From Opitutaceae bacterium TAV5 (lineage in GTDB: Bacteria > Verrucomicrobiota > Verrucomicrobiia > Opitutales > Opitutaceae): 64,000 bases of DNA. Shown piece by piece: positions 1-8,712 of the stretch; position 1 is the stretch's first letter, and the number at the start of each line of letters is the position of its first letter. The translations under genes were made by a program, and so were the position numbers. The notes below the pieces were generated by a model. That model had not been told where the DNA came from. It was given only the letters and a program-made list of their open reading frames with translations, and searched no databases. The stretch lies in assembly GCA_000242935.3 (NCBI GenBank), contig CP007053.1, forward strand, positions 5,193,001 through 5,257,000, in the 5' to 3' direction.

Positions 1-645
1 GGCCAGTTCATAAGCGTCCTTGCCGGGACAGTTGGGAATGACGAGATAGGCAACGACGAGGTTGGGGGACAGGTCGGTGAGACCATCAAGACGGAAGTTG
101 GCGCCCTGGGCTTGCGACGGCAGAATCTGCTCCGACGAACGCGCTTCAAGGCGCGTAACCTTGGACCAGTCGCGGCTCGTGGCGCCGCCGATGGTGGTCG
201 TGAAGGTCAACGATCCCTGATTCCAGGAGAGTTCCTCACCCTCGCCGGAGGAGTTTCGGACCTGCGAGCCCATGCGGACGCTGATCGGTTTTTCGAGCAT
301 GCCGGTCAGCAGCAGGATGGCGTCGAGCCGGGCAGCCTTGCTTTTGACCTCATCGCTGGCGGCGATGAGGCCGGCGCCAGTCACGGGAATGTTAGCGCCC
401 TCGGTGCGAGGCAGATTGCCGTTGCCGCCGGGGAGCGAGAGGTAGTTGACGATGGCGGTTTTGGCCGTCTCGACGGTTTTTGCGACCTGCTGGATGCGGG
501 CATGACGCAGGGCGTCAAATCCCTTGGGCAGGAGGATGGCGACGAGGACGGCAATGATGCCAAGCACGAGGCCGAGTTCGAGAAGGGTGAACCCCTTCTG
601 TTGGTGGGTGCGCGAAACGCGCGGGTGTTTTGTATGGTAGTGCAT
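1..645 (-). CDS. Type IV pilin/pseudopilin-like protein, 3' end cut by window edge
   Basis: The frame opens at an ATG (complement of 643-645) and runs without a stop to base 1, so the C-terminus is missing. A short basic leader is followed by GFTLLELGLVLGIIAVLVAI, the classic prepilin cleavage/methylation signal (Gly-Phe, Glu at +5, then a hydrophobic helix). The remaining ~195 visible residues look like a soluble pilin headgroup without recognisable motifs. The protein should be an exported pilus or pseudopilus subunit processed by a prepilin peptidase, which is not visible in this window. It is the last visible gene of the T4SS/T4P operon, about 100 bp downstream of the PilB/GspE-like ATPase. 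Whether it is the major pilin or a minor pseudopilin cannot be decided. Confidence 0.8.
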   Translation of the reverse strand, partial: MHYHTKHPRVSRTHQQKGFTLLELGLVLGIIAVLVAILLPKGFDALRHARIQQVAKTVETAKTAIVNYLSLPGGNGNLPRTEGANIPVTGAGLIAASDEVKSKAARLDAILLLTGMLEKPISVRMGSQVRNSSGEGEELSWNQGSLTFTTTIGGATSRDWSKVTRLEARSSEQILPSQAQGANFRLDGLTDLSPNLVVAYLVIPNCPGKDAYELA

Positions 646-744
646 GATGAATACGCAGGTTGATGTGACCGGAAAACGACCGTCTTCCGGGAGAGCGATG
701 CGGGGTAGCCGAGATGTGTGGGAGGAAGTTGTCGGGTTATATGG

Positions 745-1962
745 TCAGAGGACGCGGAGGATTTCTTCTACAGAAGTGTGCCCGGCGGCAGCCGCTGACA
801 GACCATGCTGCCAGAGCGTGAGGACGCCGGACTGGGCGTGGAGTTTTTCAAATTCCGCCATCGGCGCACTGGCGGCGACGAGCGGGAGATACGGAGCGGC
901 GGGAATGACCTCGTGCAGGCCGATCCGTCCGCGATAACCGCGCTGCTTGCAGGCCGGGCAGCCCGTATCCGAGGCCCGGGCAAAGCGCGCGTCGGGCAGA
1001 TGGTATTTTTCCGCAAGGCGGGCGTTCTCCGGGTGCGGCTGCTTGCACTGCGGGCAGAGTCGCCGGACGAGCCGCTGGGCGGCGACGAGCCGGAGCGAGG
1101 CGGCGAGGAGGAATGGTTCGACGCCGAGATCGAGCAGGCGCGGGATGGCGGCGAGCGCGTTGTTGGTGTGCAGGGTCGAGAGCACCAGATGTCCGGTGAG
1201 CGCGGCGCGGACGGCGAGCTGCGCGGTCTCGGTGTCGCGGGTCTCGCCGACAAGGATCACGTCGGGATTTTGTCTCAGCAGCGAGCGGAGCGAGGAGGCG
1301 AAGGTCAGTCCGATTTTTTCGCGGATCTCGGTCTGGCGAATCACGGCCAGTTCGTATTCGACCGGGTCTTCCAGCGTGCAGATGACCCGCCCGCGGAAGT
1401 CGAGCGCGTGCAGGGCGGCATGGAGCGTCGTGGTTTTACCGGAGCCGGTGGGACCGGTCAAAAAAATCAGGCCGGCGGGACCGTGCAATGCGTCATGCAG
1501 CGCAACAGATTGCTCCGCCGTCAGGCCGAGGCCGGGAAACTCCTTCACCGGCATGGCTTGGTCGAGCAGGCGCACGACGAGGCTTTCTCCGTGAACCGTC
1601 GGCAGGCTGCTGATGCGCAGATGGATGTTTTTTCCGTCCTCGTTCAACCGGGCGCGTCCGTCCTGCGGCAGACGTTTTTCGGTAATGTCCATGCTGCCGA
1701 AAATCTTGATCCTCGCCAGCAGCGGTTCCCGCTGGGCAAGAGGCAGCCGTGCGTGTTCCAGCATGGCGCCGTCGATGCGGAAGCGGACCAGCAGGCAATC
1801 CTCCTTCGGCTCGAAATGCACGTCGCTGGCCTCCTCCTCCGCCGCTGCCGTCAGGGTGGATTGGAGGATTCGGGTGACGTCCGGCGCGTCCGCCCCGGGC
1901 GGAAGTTCGGGAGCGGAAAAACGCGGGAAGTGCGCGGAGACTTTTTCGAAAAGCGGGTGCAT
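745..1962 (-). CDS. PilB/GspE-family secretion/pilus assembly ATPase
   Basis: 405 residues with all hallmarks of a type II secretion/type IV pilus extension ATPase: an N2-like segment (SDVHFEP, about 46-52), Walker A GPTGSGKTT (~170-178), Asp box (CTLEDPVEY), Walker B NPDVILVGE (~232-240), His box (LSTLHTNNA) and two CxxC pairs (~303/306 and ~335/338) of the tetracysteine zinc site. It is clearly GspE/PilB rather than VirB11, which lacks the zinc site. It is shorter than usual (about 550-570) because the N-terminal MshEN/GspE_N module is absent. It lies 21 bp downstream of the secretin and would energise pseudopilin polymerisation at the inner membrane. Possibly it also does the job of the VirB11 ATPase missing from the neighbouring T4SS genes; that is inference. 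Confidence 0.93.
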   Translation of the reverse strand: MHPLFEKVSAHFPRFSAPELPPGADAPDVTRILQSTLTAAAEEEASDVHFEPKEDCLLVRFRIDGAMLEHARLPLAQREPLLARIKIFGSMDITEKRLPQDGRARLNEDGKNIHLRISSLPTVHGESLVVRLLDQAMPVKEFPGLGLTAEQSVALHDALHGPAGLIFLTGPTGSGKTTTLHAALHALDFRGRVICTLEDPVEYELAVIRQTEIREKIGLTFASSLRSLLRQNPDVILVGETRDTETAQLAVRAALTGHLVLSTLHTNNALAAIPRLLDLGVEPFLLAASLRLVAAQRLVRRLCPQCKQPHPENARLAEKYHLPDARFARASDTGCPACKQRGYRGRIGLHEVIPAAPYLPLVAASAPMAEFEKLHAQSGVLTLWQHGLSAAAAGHTSVEEILRVL

Positions 1963-1983
1963 GGAAAAATGCGGCGAGTCCGG

Positions 1984-3411
1984 TTATTTGATGAGCCGGG
2001 GCGTAAGAAAAATGACCAGTTCGCTGCGGTGTTTGGTGGTGGCCTGGGTGCGGAAGGCGCGGCCGAGAATCGGGACGGAGGAAAGCAGCGGGACGGCCCG
2101 CTCCCCTTCGGACTGCTCGTCGGCGATGAGTCCGCCGATGACAACGGTTTCGCCGTCGCGGAGCCGGACGATGGTGGACGCCTGCTTCACCTCGACGGCC
2201 GGCGCGGTCTGCATCCCGTCCGGGCTGGTCACGACGGATTGCAGCCGCGTGATGGCGGGCAAAACATCGAGCGTGATGACGCCGTCGGCCCCGATTTGCG
2301 GCGTGATCGCCAAAATCGTGCCGATGGTGATCGTGCTGACCGAATAGGTGTTCTGCGTCTGGTTGACCGGGTTGGTGATGCCGGCCTGGGTCAGCGAGGT
2401 GCTTTGCTGCAAACGGAAGAACGGTTGATCCTGGCCAACTTTAATGAAAGCGGTCTGGTTGTTGAGCGCGCGCAGACGAGGCTGGGAAACGGTGGTCACG
2501 TCCCCCTGCTGTTGCAGTGCCTGGATGACGGCCGACGCCTTGCTGCCGAACCCGAGGTTGGCGACAAGTGTGTTGCCGGAGAGCATGTTTCCTCCGAGGC
2601 CGGCGAGGTCGAGCGGGGCGGTTGCGCCCAGCGCCACGTTTTTGATCGTGGCTCCGGCCAGCTCCCAGTCCACGCCGAGCTTTCTTTCGTCGCGCAGCGA
2701 GACCTCGACCAGTTGCGCGTCAATCTCGACTTGCTGGGTGATGCGGCGGTTGGTCAGTTCAAAAAACTCTTTGATGACGGCATGGCGGCGGGCCGGCGCG
2801 GTGATCTGCGCAATGCCGCTGAAGCGGTTCAAGACCAGGGTCTCGCCCTCCCGGAGCATGCTGCGCACCTCCGTCTCCAGATTGGCCCAGAACGTGTTCT
2901 GGTTCTCCTGAGAGATGGAGACCTGGGTGACGTCGGAACCGGAGCCGTTCCGGCCCTCACTGTCGGTCCGGTTGAAGCGGTTGGAATAGTATTGCGAATC
3001 CGAATACCCGTCGCCATAATAATTGTTGTTGTTGCCGCCGAGCGTGATGGAGGCGCTGCCGGAACCGCTGCGGGTGAGCTGCGGATAGTCGATCTGATAC
3101 AGGACGGTTTTGAAGCGCTTTATGGTGATCCAGCCGGCGCTCGCCTCGTAGTGATAGCCGAAGGGCTCGGTCAACGCGGCGAGCGCGGTGCGCAGGCTGG
3201 CTCCGGTGAGGTCGAGGGTGACTTCGCCGGAAATGTCCGGTTCGATGATGATCGTGGTCTGGCTGGCGCGACCCAGCGCGCGAAACGCGGCGGAGAGCGG
3301 AGCTTTCTCGAGACGGAGGTTTTCGACGGGACGATCCAGGATCGTGGCGGCGGTCACGCCGGCGGCGGATAGGAGCGGAAGCAGACAAAGGAGAGCGGAA
3401 CGTATTTTCAT
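1984..3411 (-). CDS. Secretin (GspD/PilQ/MshL-like outer membrane channel)
   Basis: 475 residues starting MKIRSALLCLLPLLSAAGVTA, a good signal peptide; this ATG was preferred over an in-frame upstream one for that reason. Residues ~25-90 form an STN-like domain (PLSAAFRALGRASQTTIIIEPDISGEVTLDL). A Gly/Ser/Asn-rich linker follows (NNNNYYGDGYSDSQYYSNRF). The second half is the secretin domain, with the beta-lip/gate region and the conserved signature near the C-terminus (GGLIADEQ, then VPLLSSVPILGRAFR). It should form a multimeric outer membrane pore. At 475 residues it is short for GspD (~650) and closer to MshL/PilN-type secretins, with few N domains. It sits between the pseudopilin gene (16 bp upstream) and the PilB-like ATPase gene (21 bp downstream). 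Confidence 0.93.
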   Translation of the reverse strand: MKIRSALLCLLPLLSAAGVTAATILDRPVENLRLEKAPLSAAFRALGRASQTTIIIEPDISGEVTLDLTGASLRTALAALTEPFGYHYEASAGWITIKRFKTVLYQIDYPQLTRSGSGSASITLGGNNNNYYGDGYSDSQYYSNRFNRTDSEGRNGSGSDVTQVSISQENQNTFWANLETEVRSMLREGETLVLNRFSGIAQITAPARRHAVIKEFFELTNRRITQQVEIDAQLVEVSLRDERKLGVDWELAGATIKNVALGATAPLDLAGLGGNMLSGNTLVANLGFGSKASAVIQALQQQGDVTTVSQPRLRALNNQTAFIKVGQDQPFFRLQQSTSLTQAGITNPVNQTQNTYSVSTITIGTILAITPQIGADGVITLDVLPAITRLQSVVTSPDGMQTAPAVEVKQASTIVRLRDGETVVIGGLIADEQSEGERAVPLLSSVPILGRAFRTQATTKHRSELVIFLTPRLIK

Positions 3412-3427
3412 GATGCGTAAAAGGTGG

Positions 3428-4297
3428 TTATTGAAGTGTGACGGTTCCGTCGGACTGCGGCACGGGAGGCTGCAAGGTGACGGTGGCGTTGCGGGTGAGC
3501 GGGAAACGCAGCGTGACGGTGTCGGGCGACTCGACGCCCTGGCGGACAGTGATGAGCCGCCCCGCAAAAATTCCCCGCGAGGTCTGGGAGCCGGCGCCGG
3601 GCGGCACGACGAAGGCGTTTTCCTGATGGTCGAATGAGACGAAGACCGAATCGGTCGGGTGCGTGTTGTTCACCGTGACGGTGTATTTGGGCAGAATGAT
3701 GCGGCGGACGCAGAAGCGGTAAACCTGGGTGGTGCCGGCGCGGCCCTGCATCCACCGGGCAATTTCCGCCGGGGGCAGCGAGTCGGCCTTTTCCCAATTG
3801 TGGCGCCAGATCTGATCGACCCAGTCCGGATTCGCGGTGTATTCAGGCAGTGCCAGTTCGCCCGGAGCGGCCACAAGGCTGAACAGGACAAACCGCTGGC
3901 GTTCGGGCTCACTGGGCGCGGCGAAGAGATGGCGCCCGTTCCGGCTGGCGTTGGTGGCGATATCCCACGGCGGGCGGCCATTGAGCCGGGACAGTTTTGA
4001 AGGCCAATGGCCGGGGCTTCCGGTGAAGTAGGGGAGTCCGGTCGTGACGGAAAATTCCGTCCAGTGATCATTCCAACCGATGGTGCCGGGCATGGCGGCA
4101 AGGTTCTCGTCAAAGTCGTCGGACTCGAAGGACCGGGTGATGGCGTCGGCCAGTTCGGACAGGACGCGCTGCTCGGCCTCGACCTGGCGATGCCGGATGG
4201 AGCCGGTGATCGAGGGCGTCAGGGCCGCGGTGAGCACGGCGAGGACCAGGAGCGCGAGGGCGATTTCCAGAAGAGTAAAACCACGGGTTGTATTCAT
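3428..4297 (-). CDS. Type II secretion/type IV pilus pseudopilin-like protein
   Basis: 289 residues. The start is an ATG followed at once by TTRGFTLLEIALALLVLAVL, a textbook prepilin signal with Glu at +5 after the predicted cleavage site. The large C-terminal region (~260 residues) has no recognised motif but is rich in Trp, Pro and beta-prone stretches, and its length is unusual for a major pilin, so a minor pseudopilin or tip subunit is more likely. It is encoded 10 bp after pilC and 16 bp before the secretin gene, so all are surely co-transcribed. It requires a prepilin peptidase that is not visible in the window. Confidence 0.85.
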   Translation of the reverse strand: MNTTRGFTLLEIALALLVLAVLTAALTPSITGSIRHRQVEAEQRVLSELADAITRSFESDDFDENLAAMPGTIGWNDHWTEFSVTTGLPYFTGSPGHWPSKLSRLNGRPPWDIATNASRNGRHLFAAPSEPERQRFVLFSLVAAPGELALPEYTANPDWVDQIWRHNWEKADSLPPAEIARWMQGRAGTTQVYRFCVRRIILPKYTVTVNNTHPTDSVFVSFDHQENAFVVPPGAGSQTSRGIFAGRLITVRQGVESPDTVTLRFPLTRNATVTLQPPVPQSDGTVTLQ

Positions 4298-4306
4298 AGA
4301 ATGGAT

Positions 4307-5512
4307 TCAGGCGGACTTGAAACCGGCGAGGAGGTCAAAAAGAGGGAGGAAGAAGGAGAGCGCGATGAACCCCACGACGCCGGTCAGGACGACGACCAGC
4401 ACGGGTTCGAGGAGCATGAGCGCGGTGAGCAGTTTTTCACGGGCGCGCTGCGCGGCGTAGGCTTCGATGTGGCCGAGGGCGTCGCGGAGCTGGCCGCTGG
4501 TCTCGCCGGCGCGGAGCGTCGGAACGACGAAGGGCGGAAAGGCGTGCCCCTTCGGAAGCGCGGCCGAGAGCGGCAGACCGGCGGCGACGCCCTCGCGCGC
4601 CTTTCGCAACTGCCGGGTCAGCGTGACGTGGCCGGTCAGTTCCGCGCCGGTGTCGAGCGCGTCCAGCAAGGGGATGCCGGCCTCGTGCAGCAGTCCGACG
4701 TTGGCCGCGAACCGGGCCGTGGCGAGAAACCGGGTGATGTCGCCGATCTGCGGAATGAACAAAAGCGCGGCATCCCGGGCCGAGCGGAAAAAGGCCGAGC
4801 GGGAAAACACCCAAAGAGTCACGAATACGGCGACGCCTCCGGCGGTCAGGATCGGCCAGTGGGAGCGCAGAAAATCACTGATGGCGATCAGGCCGCGGGT
4901 GGTGGCCGGCAGTTGCATGTGAAGCGTGGAAAAAATCTCGGCAAACTGTGGGATGACGCCACCGAGCAGGAACAACGATAACACGGTGATGGCGACAAGG
5001 ACGGCGATGGGATAAACTAGAGCGCGGCGGGCGGTGCGCCGGATTGTTTCCATTTCCGAAAGATGTTTTGCCAAGGCCCGGAGGGTGGCCGGCAGTTGGG
5101 CGGATGTCTCCCCGGCCTCGATCATGGCCGCCACATGACCCGGAAACAGGTTTTGGAAAAACCGGCAGGCGGTGTGGATGGGAATCCCCTGCTGCACGTC
5201 CTGCGCGATCTTTTCGAGCATCCGGCGGGCGCGGCTGTGCGGCGGCGAGTCGGCGGCAAGCTGGGTCAGGGCGACATCGGCGGTGATGCCGGCGCGCAGT
5301 TGCAATTCGAGCTGGTTCAAAAGTTCGACAAAATCGCGGACGGAGAGCGTCAGTCTGGCGAACGACCGCGACGCGCGGACCGCCGCAATCCGCAGGGGCC
5401 AAAAGTTCTGCGCCCGCAGGTTTTGATAAAACTGTCCGGCATCAGGCGCATGGTCGGTCAGCGTGCGCCGCTTGCCCGTCGGGTCGATGATGATGGCGGT
5501 AAAGGCAGGCAT
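4307..5512 (-). CDS. PilC/GspF-family inner membrane platform protein
   Basis: 401 residues from the ATG whose complement is 5510-5512. That start (MPAFTAIIIDPTGKRRTL) is chosen because it lies one base past the stop of the preceding gene; the longer open frame upstream lies inside that gene. Two GspF repeats are visible: one beginning ELLNQLELQLRAGITADVAL and a second ending with FLATARFAANVGLLHEAGIPLLDAL and later LRAGETSGQLRDALGHI. Three hydrophobic helices (about ALVYPIAVLVAITVLSLFLL, PILTAGGVAVFVTLWVF and LEPVLVVVLTGVVGFIALSF) match the family topology. It anchors the PilB/GspE ATPase at the inner membrane and couples ATP hydrolysis to pilin insertion. Confidence 0.92.
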   Translation of the reverse strand: MPAFTAIIIDPTGKRRTLTDHAPDAGQFYQNLRAQNFWPLRIAAVRASRSFARLTLSVRDFVELLNQLELQLRAGITADVALTQLAADSPPHSRARRMLEKIAQDVQQGIPIHTACRFFQNLFPGHVAAMIEAGETSAQLPATLRALAKHLSEMETIRRTARRALVYPIAVLVAITVLSLFLLGGVIPQFAEIFSTLHMQLPATTRGLIAISDFLRSHWPILTAGGVAVFVTLWVFSRSAFFRSARDAALLFIPQIGDITRFLATARFAANVGLLHEAGIPLLDALDTGAELTGHVTLTRQLRKAREGVAAGLPLSAALPKGHAFPPFVVPTLRAGETSGQLRDALGHIEAYAAQRAREKLLTALMLLEPVLVVVLTGVVGFIALSFFLPLFDLLAGFKSA

Positions 5513-5513
5513 G

Positions 5514-6203
5514 TCAGGGGAGTCGGATCGCAGTCGTCCCGAGCGGAAGTTTGAGAAAAACCAAACTTTCTTCGGTGGAGAGCAGGAGCGAGTCGGCCGC
5601 GATGTGGGCGACCCGGAAGGACTCGACGCGGTCGCCGACCTGACAGACCCGGTCGTTGACGAGCGCGGACGGAGTCGCGCCGCCGAAAATCCCCTGCACG
5701 TTAATGACGGTCTCGCGCGCGGAGTTCGCGGTCTCGTCTTTCGGCGTGCGCACGGCAAAGGGGTTCGGGAGGGCGGATTTTCTGGCCTCCGTGATTGTCA
5801 GGTCGATACGCCCGTCCGCGTTGGGAACATGCACGACGGCATTCGCCGGGAGCGAAGGCGGCGGCGGTGGTGCGGCGGCCGGGACGGGCGGCGTCTCCGG
5901 TTCCTCGTGACGCGGTGCCTCCGACGCCCCGACAAAGATGGGGGGAAGGAGTTCGGCGGATGGCTCCGGCTCGATGGCCTTGATCCGGGCGGTGAGCGTG
6001 TCGTTGTGCTCGGCCAGCGCTTTTAAGATGAGCTTCTGGCGGCGGATCGTCTCTTCCCAATCGCTGACGGCTGAGGTGTCGGCAATGGCGCGGGCGGGTG
6101 CCGGAGTATCGTCCGGCGGAAAATCCGGAAGCGGCGTGAGGACCGGATCGGAGGACTGGCATCCGGCGAGCAGGAGGATGGCCGGAAGGAACAATGTTTT
6201 CAT
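5514..6203 (-). CDS. Lipoprotein with PilP/GspC/MshK-like C-terminal domain
   Basis: 229 residues. The start ATG (complement 6201-6203) overlaps the stop of the virB10-like gene as ATGA. The N-terminus MKTLFLPAILLLAGCQSS has a clear lipobox (LLAGC). Next come a predicted short coiled coil (~45-75, SDWEETIRRQKLILKALAEH) and a Pro/Ala/Glu-rich linker. The C-terminal ~70 residues (VQGIFGGATPSALVNDRVCQ, then GDRVESFRVAHI) resemble the periplasmic HR/PilP-type domain that contacts secretins in GspC, PilP and MshK. The family assignment is by shape and context, not strong identity. It is the first pilus-type gene after the T4SS block and therefore sits at the junction of the two machines. Confidence 0.7.
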   Translation of the reverse strand: MKTLFLPAILLLAGCQSSDPVLTPLPDFPPDDTPAPARAIADTSAVSDWEETIRRQKLILKALAEHNDTLTARIKAIEPEPSAELLPPIFVGASEAPRHEEPETPPVPAAAPPPPPSLPANAVVHVPNADGRIDLTITEARKSALPNPFAVRTPKDETANSARETVINVQGIFGGATPSALVNDRVCQVGDRVESFRVAHIAADSLLLSTEESLVFLKLPLGTTAIRLP

Positions 6204-7225
6204 GGCTGGTGGGATGTTGCGGTGGAGGCCGGCGGCGGGTTTTTGTGGTCCGCGCTCCGGTCGAGAGATTGGGTGACGTAAAGGTAAAAAGGTTTTCCAG
6301 AGGGCACGCGGAGGTAGAAGCCGTCGCGCTCGATGGACTCGCGGATCAGGCGGGCATACTCGCGCAGCACCTCGGCGGTTCCGGCGAGGGTGGCGTTGCG
6401 CGCGGTGGCGGCGGGCACGATGGTTTCGCCCAACGCTCCGGTCGAACTGCGCGTGTCCTGGAGCGCGGTCGTGGCCGCGGACAGAAAGGAGGCTGCGAAG
6501 AATTTGATTTCGCGGAAATTGTCGGAGCGGAGCACCTGCCCGCGCAGGCCGGCGGAACCATCCGGCGCGCCCCATTGACCGGCCACCGGGTTGTGGTCCC
6601 GGTCGAGGGCGAGTCCCTGCACGGCCAGTTCGTTGCCGTTCTCCGCATCGGGAGTGCGCCAGACAATGTGCCAGGCGCCTTCGGCGGCGAGGCGCTCGCG
6701 GGCGCGGTCGAGCGAGGCGCGTCCGTGCACCTCGGCCCCGGCCGGGATGATCCGCTTCCCGTCGTGCCAGACATCTTCTGTCACCAGCCCGATGACCGGC
6801 GTTTCCAGCCGGTTCGACTCCAGCGTGACGACCGTCTGGCAGGGAATCATCCGGCCATAGGGAGCAAAGGGAGCCGACGATGCCGCTGGTTGCGGTTTGG
6901 CCGCGAACAGGGTCAGCGGAAGGACGGCGGGAGTGGCGGGAGGGGCGGCGGAGGTTTCGGGCAAACCATCGCGGTCGGGCGTGGATTCCGGGGCGGCCTT
7001 TGGCGCGGACGGTGGCGATGCGGGAGCTTTGACGCGCACGCCTTCCCGGGTGAGCGTCTTGGGCAGCGGAACGGCGGGCATCGTCACTGGCGACGACTCA
7101 GGCAGCGGAGGTGTCTGGCTTTTCTGCCGCTGCCAGCGGACGACCAGCACACCGATGACCAGGACGACACAAATCAGGACGAGATGACCGGCGGGAGAGG
7201 ACAAAAATTTGCCGTCCAGTTTCAT
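6200..7225 (-). CDS. virB10: VirB10/TrbI-family T4SS core protein
   Basis: 341 residues: short cytoplasmic tail, one N-terminal transmembrane helix (~15-31, HLVLICVVLVIGVLVV), a long Pro/Ala-rich periplasmic linker (~35-125) and a C-terminal TrbI/VirB10 domain. The domain shows the expected pattern of residues blocking or setting a vessel lumen (PYGRMIPCQTVVTLESNRL, then KRIIPAGAEVHGRA) and later EIKFFAASFLSAATTAL, equivalent to the antenna helix region. In known systems VirB10 spans both membranes and senses the ATPases. It overlaps the virB9-like gene by an ATGA at its start and the lipoprotein gene by an ATGA at its end, so expression of all three is coupled. Confidence 0.88.
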   Translation of the reverse strand: MKLDGKFLSSPAGHLVLICVVLVIGVLVVRWQRQKSQTPPLPESSPVTMPAVPLPKTLTREGVRVKAPASPPSAPKAAPESTPDRDGLPETSAAPPATPAVLPLTLFAAKPQPAASSAPFAPYGRMIPCQTVVTLESNRLETPVIGLVTEDVWHDGKRIIPAGAEVHGRASLDRARERLAAEGAWHIVWRTPDAENGNELAVQGLALDRDHNPVAGQWGAPDGSAGLRGQVLRSDNFREIKFFAASFLSAATTALQDTRSSTGALGETIVPAATARNATLAGTAEVLREYARLIRESIERDGFYLRVPSGKPFYLYVTQSLDRSADHKNPPPASTATSHQP

Positions 7226-8034
7226 GGTTCGACGCGGGGAACGATGACGGAAAAAACGTCGCGCACGGTGAGATTGGCGCGGCCGTTTTGTTGGGAACTG
7301 CCGACGGCAAAATATCCCTGCGTTGTCGATTGCGGCGGGATCAGCCCGGTGGCGTCGGACAGGCTGCTCAAAAAAACCTCGCTGCCGGTGCGGACGGCCA
7401 GGTTCTGCGGATCGTAGAGGATGGATCGGTCGCCCGTGTTCCGAAACCGGACATGGAAGACCAGCGTGTCCTCGGCCTCGAAGCGGAAGACGCGCAGCAG
7501 CGTGACTTCAAAATCCCGATAGCGGGTTACGGTGCCGGGCTCGGCGTAGTCGTAAACCGGTGACGCCCCCGGCGTATTCGTCGTGAGCCGTGAATGCTGC
7601 CGGGCGCGGTCGAGCAGACCGCGCAGCGCGGCCGGTGACAGGCGTTGCGGTTTGGCGGCGGGGCCGGTCAACGGCTGGTCGAGGAAGGTGACGATCCGGT
7701 CGCCGGGGGCGCCGGAGACAAAATCGAGCACGTAAACGCGGTTCTGATACAGAACATTGAGGGCGGCCGTGGTGTCGTCGCGCAGGGCGATCAGCGTGAA
7801 AAAATTCGCACCCTCTTGGTGCGTAAGCAGCACGGGCGGATGGTCCGCCGCGTTTTTGGAAACATTCGCTCCCTCCAGACCGGACAGTGGACCGGGAAAG
7901 ACGCAGGTGGTCGGCGCGCTCCGGCTGAGGCGGATGCGATAGACCGTGCCCGCGTCGAGCGGATGGCTGCGGATGACGTTTTCGCCAAAAGTATCCGTTA
8001 TTCCGATACCCGATAATAACGTCAGCGCGCTCAT
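7222..8034 (-). CDS. virB9: VirB9/TrbG-family T4SS outer membrane core protein
   Basis: About 270 residues. I prefer the ATG at complement 8032-8034 (MSALTLLSGIGITDTFG), two bases after the stop of the virB8-like gene; an in-frame ATG at 8058 would add eight residues inside that gene. Features are a hydrophobic export signal, an N-terminal region with YRIRLSRSAPTTCVFPGPL typical of VirB9 beta-strands, and a C-terminal beta domain (VFRFEAEDTLVFHVRFRNTG). Position between virB8 and virB10 homologues supports the call, as identity by eye is modest. It should form the outer-membrane ring with VirB10 and a small lipoprotein. Confidence 0.75.
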   Translation of the reverse strand: MSALTLLSGIGITDTFGENVIRSHPLDAGTVYRIRLSRSAPTTCVFPGPLSGLEGANVSKNAADHPPVLLTHQEGANFFTLIALRDDTTAALNVLYQNRVYVLDFVSGAPGDRIVTFLDQPLTGPAAKPQRLSPAALRGLLDRARQHSRLTTNTPGASPVYDYAEPGTVTRYRDFEVTLLRVFRFEAEDTLVFHVRFRNTGDRSILYDPQNLAVRTGSEVFLSSLSDATGLIPPQSTTQGYFAVGSSQQNGRANLTVRDVFSVIVPRVEP

Positions 8035-8036
8035 GG

Positions 8037-8702
8037 CTAAAAAATGTCGTAGGACCATACGGCGAGCGGATAGCGGCCATTGGCGGCCAGGTTGGGATTG
8101 CGGACCAGGGTGAGGCGCACCGTGAACGCGGGGGCCTCCGAGAAAAACTGGTCTCTGTTGACGACACCGGTGCGCACGAGCTGCCCCTCGGCCTGGACGA
8201 GGACGAGGTTCTCGCGGGTCTCCAGCACGGTGAGTTTTAGCACCTCCGGCTTCTGGTGGAGCGATTTTAGCAAAAACTCGTCTGCCGTGGCCGCCTGCTC
8301 AGCGCGGGCCTTTTTCAGCGCCTCGGGCAAAAAGAGTTTTTCCAGAAGCTCGGGATAGTCGAAGCCGGCCGGGTTGCGCTGGAACAGGGCGAGGCAGGCG
8401 AGGAGCGCCTGTTGCTCGTGCAGCTTTCCGGCCTCCTCGAAGCCGAGCAGAGGGCTGATGTAAAATGTGCCGGCGGGATCGAGCACAACGACCCGCTCTT
8501 TTGTGCGGTAAGCCCGAATGAGCAGGTAAGGCTGGACCGCCACATAACCGACAGCCACCAGCGCGACGAGGCACCAGAGCCGGGCGGCGATGGCGTGGTC
8601 GGCAAACAGTTCCAGCGGATGCCAGGGCTGGCGCGGCGGCCTTGGCGGCCGGATGTGCGGAACGGGTGTTTCCCGGAGAGGCGTGGAGGAGGACGAAGGC
8701 AT
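8037..8702 (-). CDS. virB8: VirB8/TrbF-family T4SS inner membrane protein
   Basis: 221 residues: a Pro-rich cytoplasmic N-terminus, a single transmembrane helix (~42-60, LWCLVALVAVGYVAVQPYLL) and a periplasmic domain of ~150 residues with the NTF2-like alpha/beta character of VirB8/TrbF (conserved ending RLTLVRNPNLAANGRYPLAV is TrbF-like). It is encoded 10 bp after the virB6-like gene and directly before virB9. In studied systems the dimeric periplasmic domain bridges VirB6, the pilus and the core complex. Size and topology fit the family well. Confidence 0.8.
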   Translation of the reverse strand: MPSSSSTPLRETPVPHIRPPRPPRQPWHPLELFADHAIAARLWCLVALVAVGYVAVQPYLLIRAYRTKERVVVLDPAGTFYISPLLGFEEAGKLHEQQALLACLALFQRNPAGFDYPELLEKLFLPEALKKARAEQAATADEFLLKSLHQKPEVLKLTVLETRENLVLVQAEGQLVRTGVVNRDQFFSEAPAFTVRLTLVRNPNLAANGRYPLAVWSYDIF

Positions 8703-8712
8703 GGATGGATTG

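Noticed and set aside
745-1962. VirB11/TrbB call for the ATPase
   Set aside because: The tetracysteine zinc site, the DVHFEP-type N2 segment and the GspE boxes place it in GspE/PilB, although the families are homologous.
805-3372. Long plus-strand open frame of 855 codons
   Set aside because: It lies opposite the PilB-like and secretin genes, has no recognisable domain and an Arg/Gly/Asp-rich composition typical of GC-rich antisense frames.
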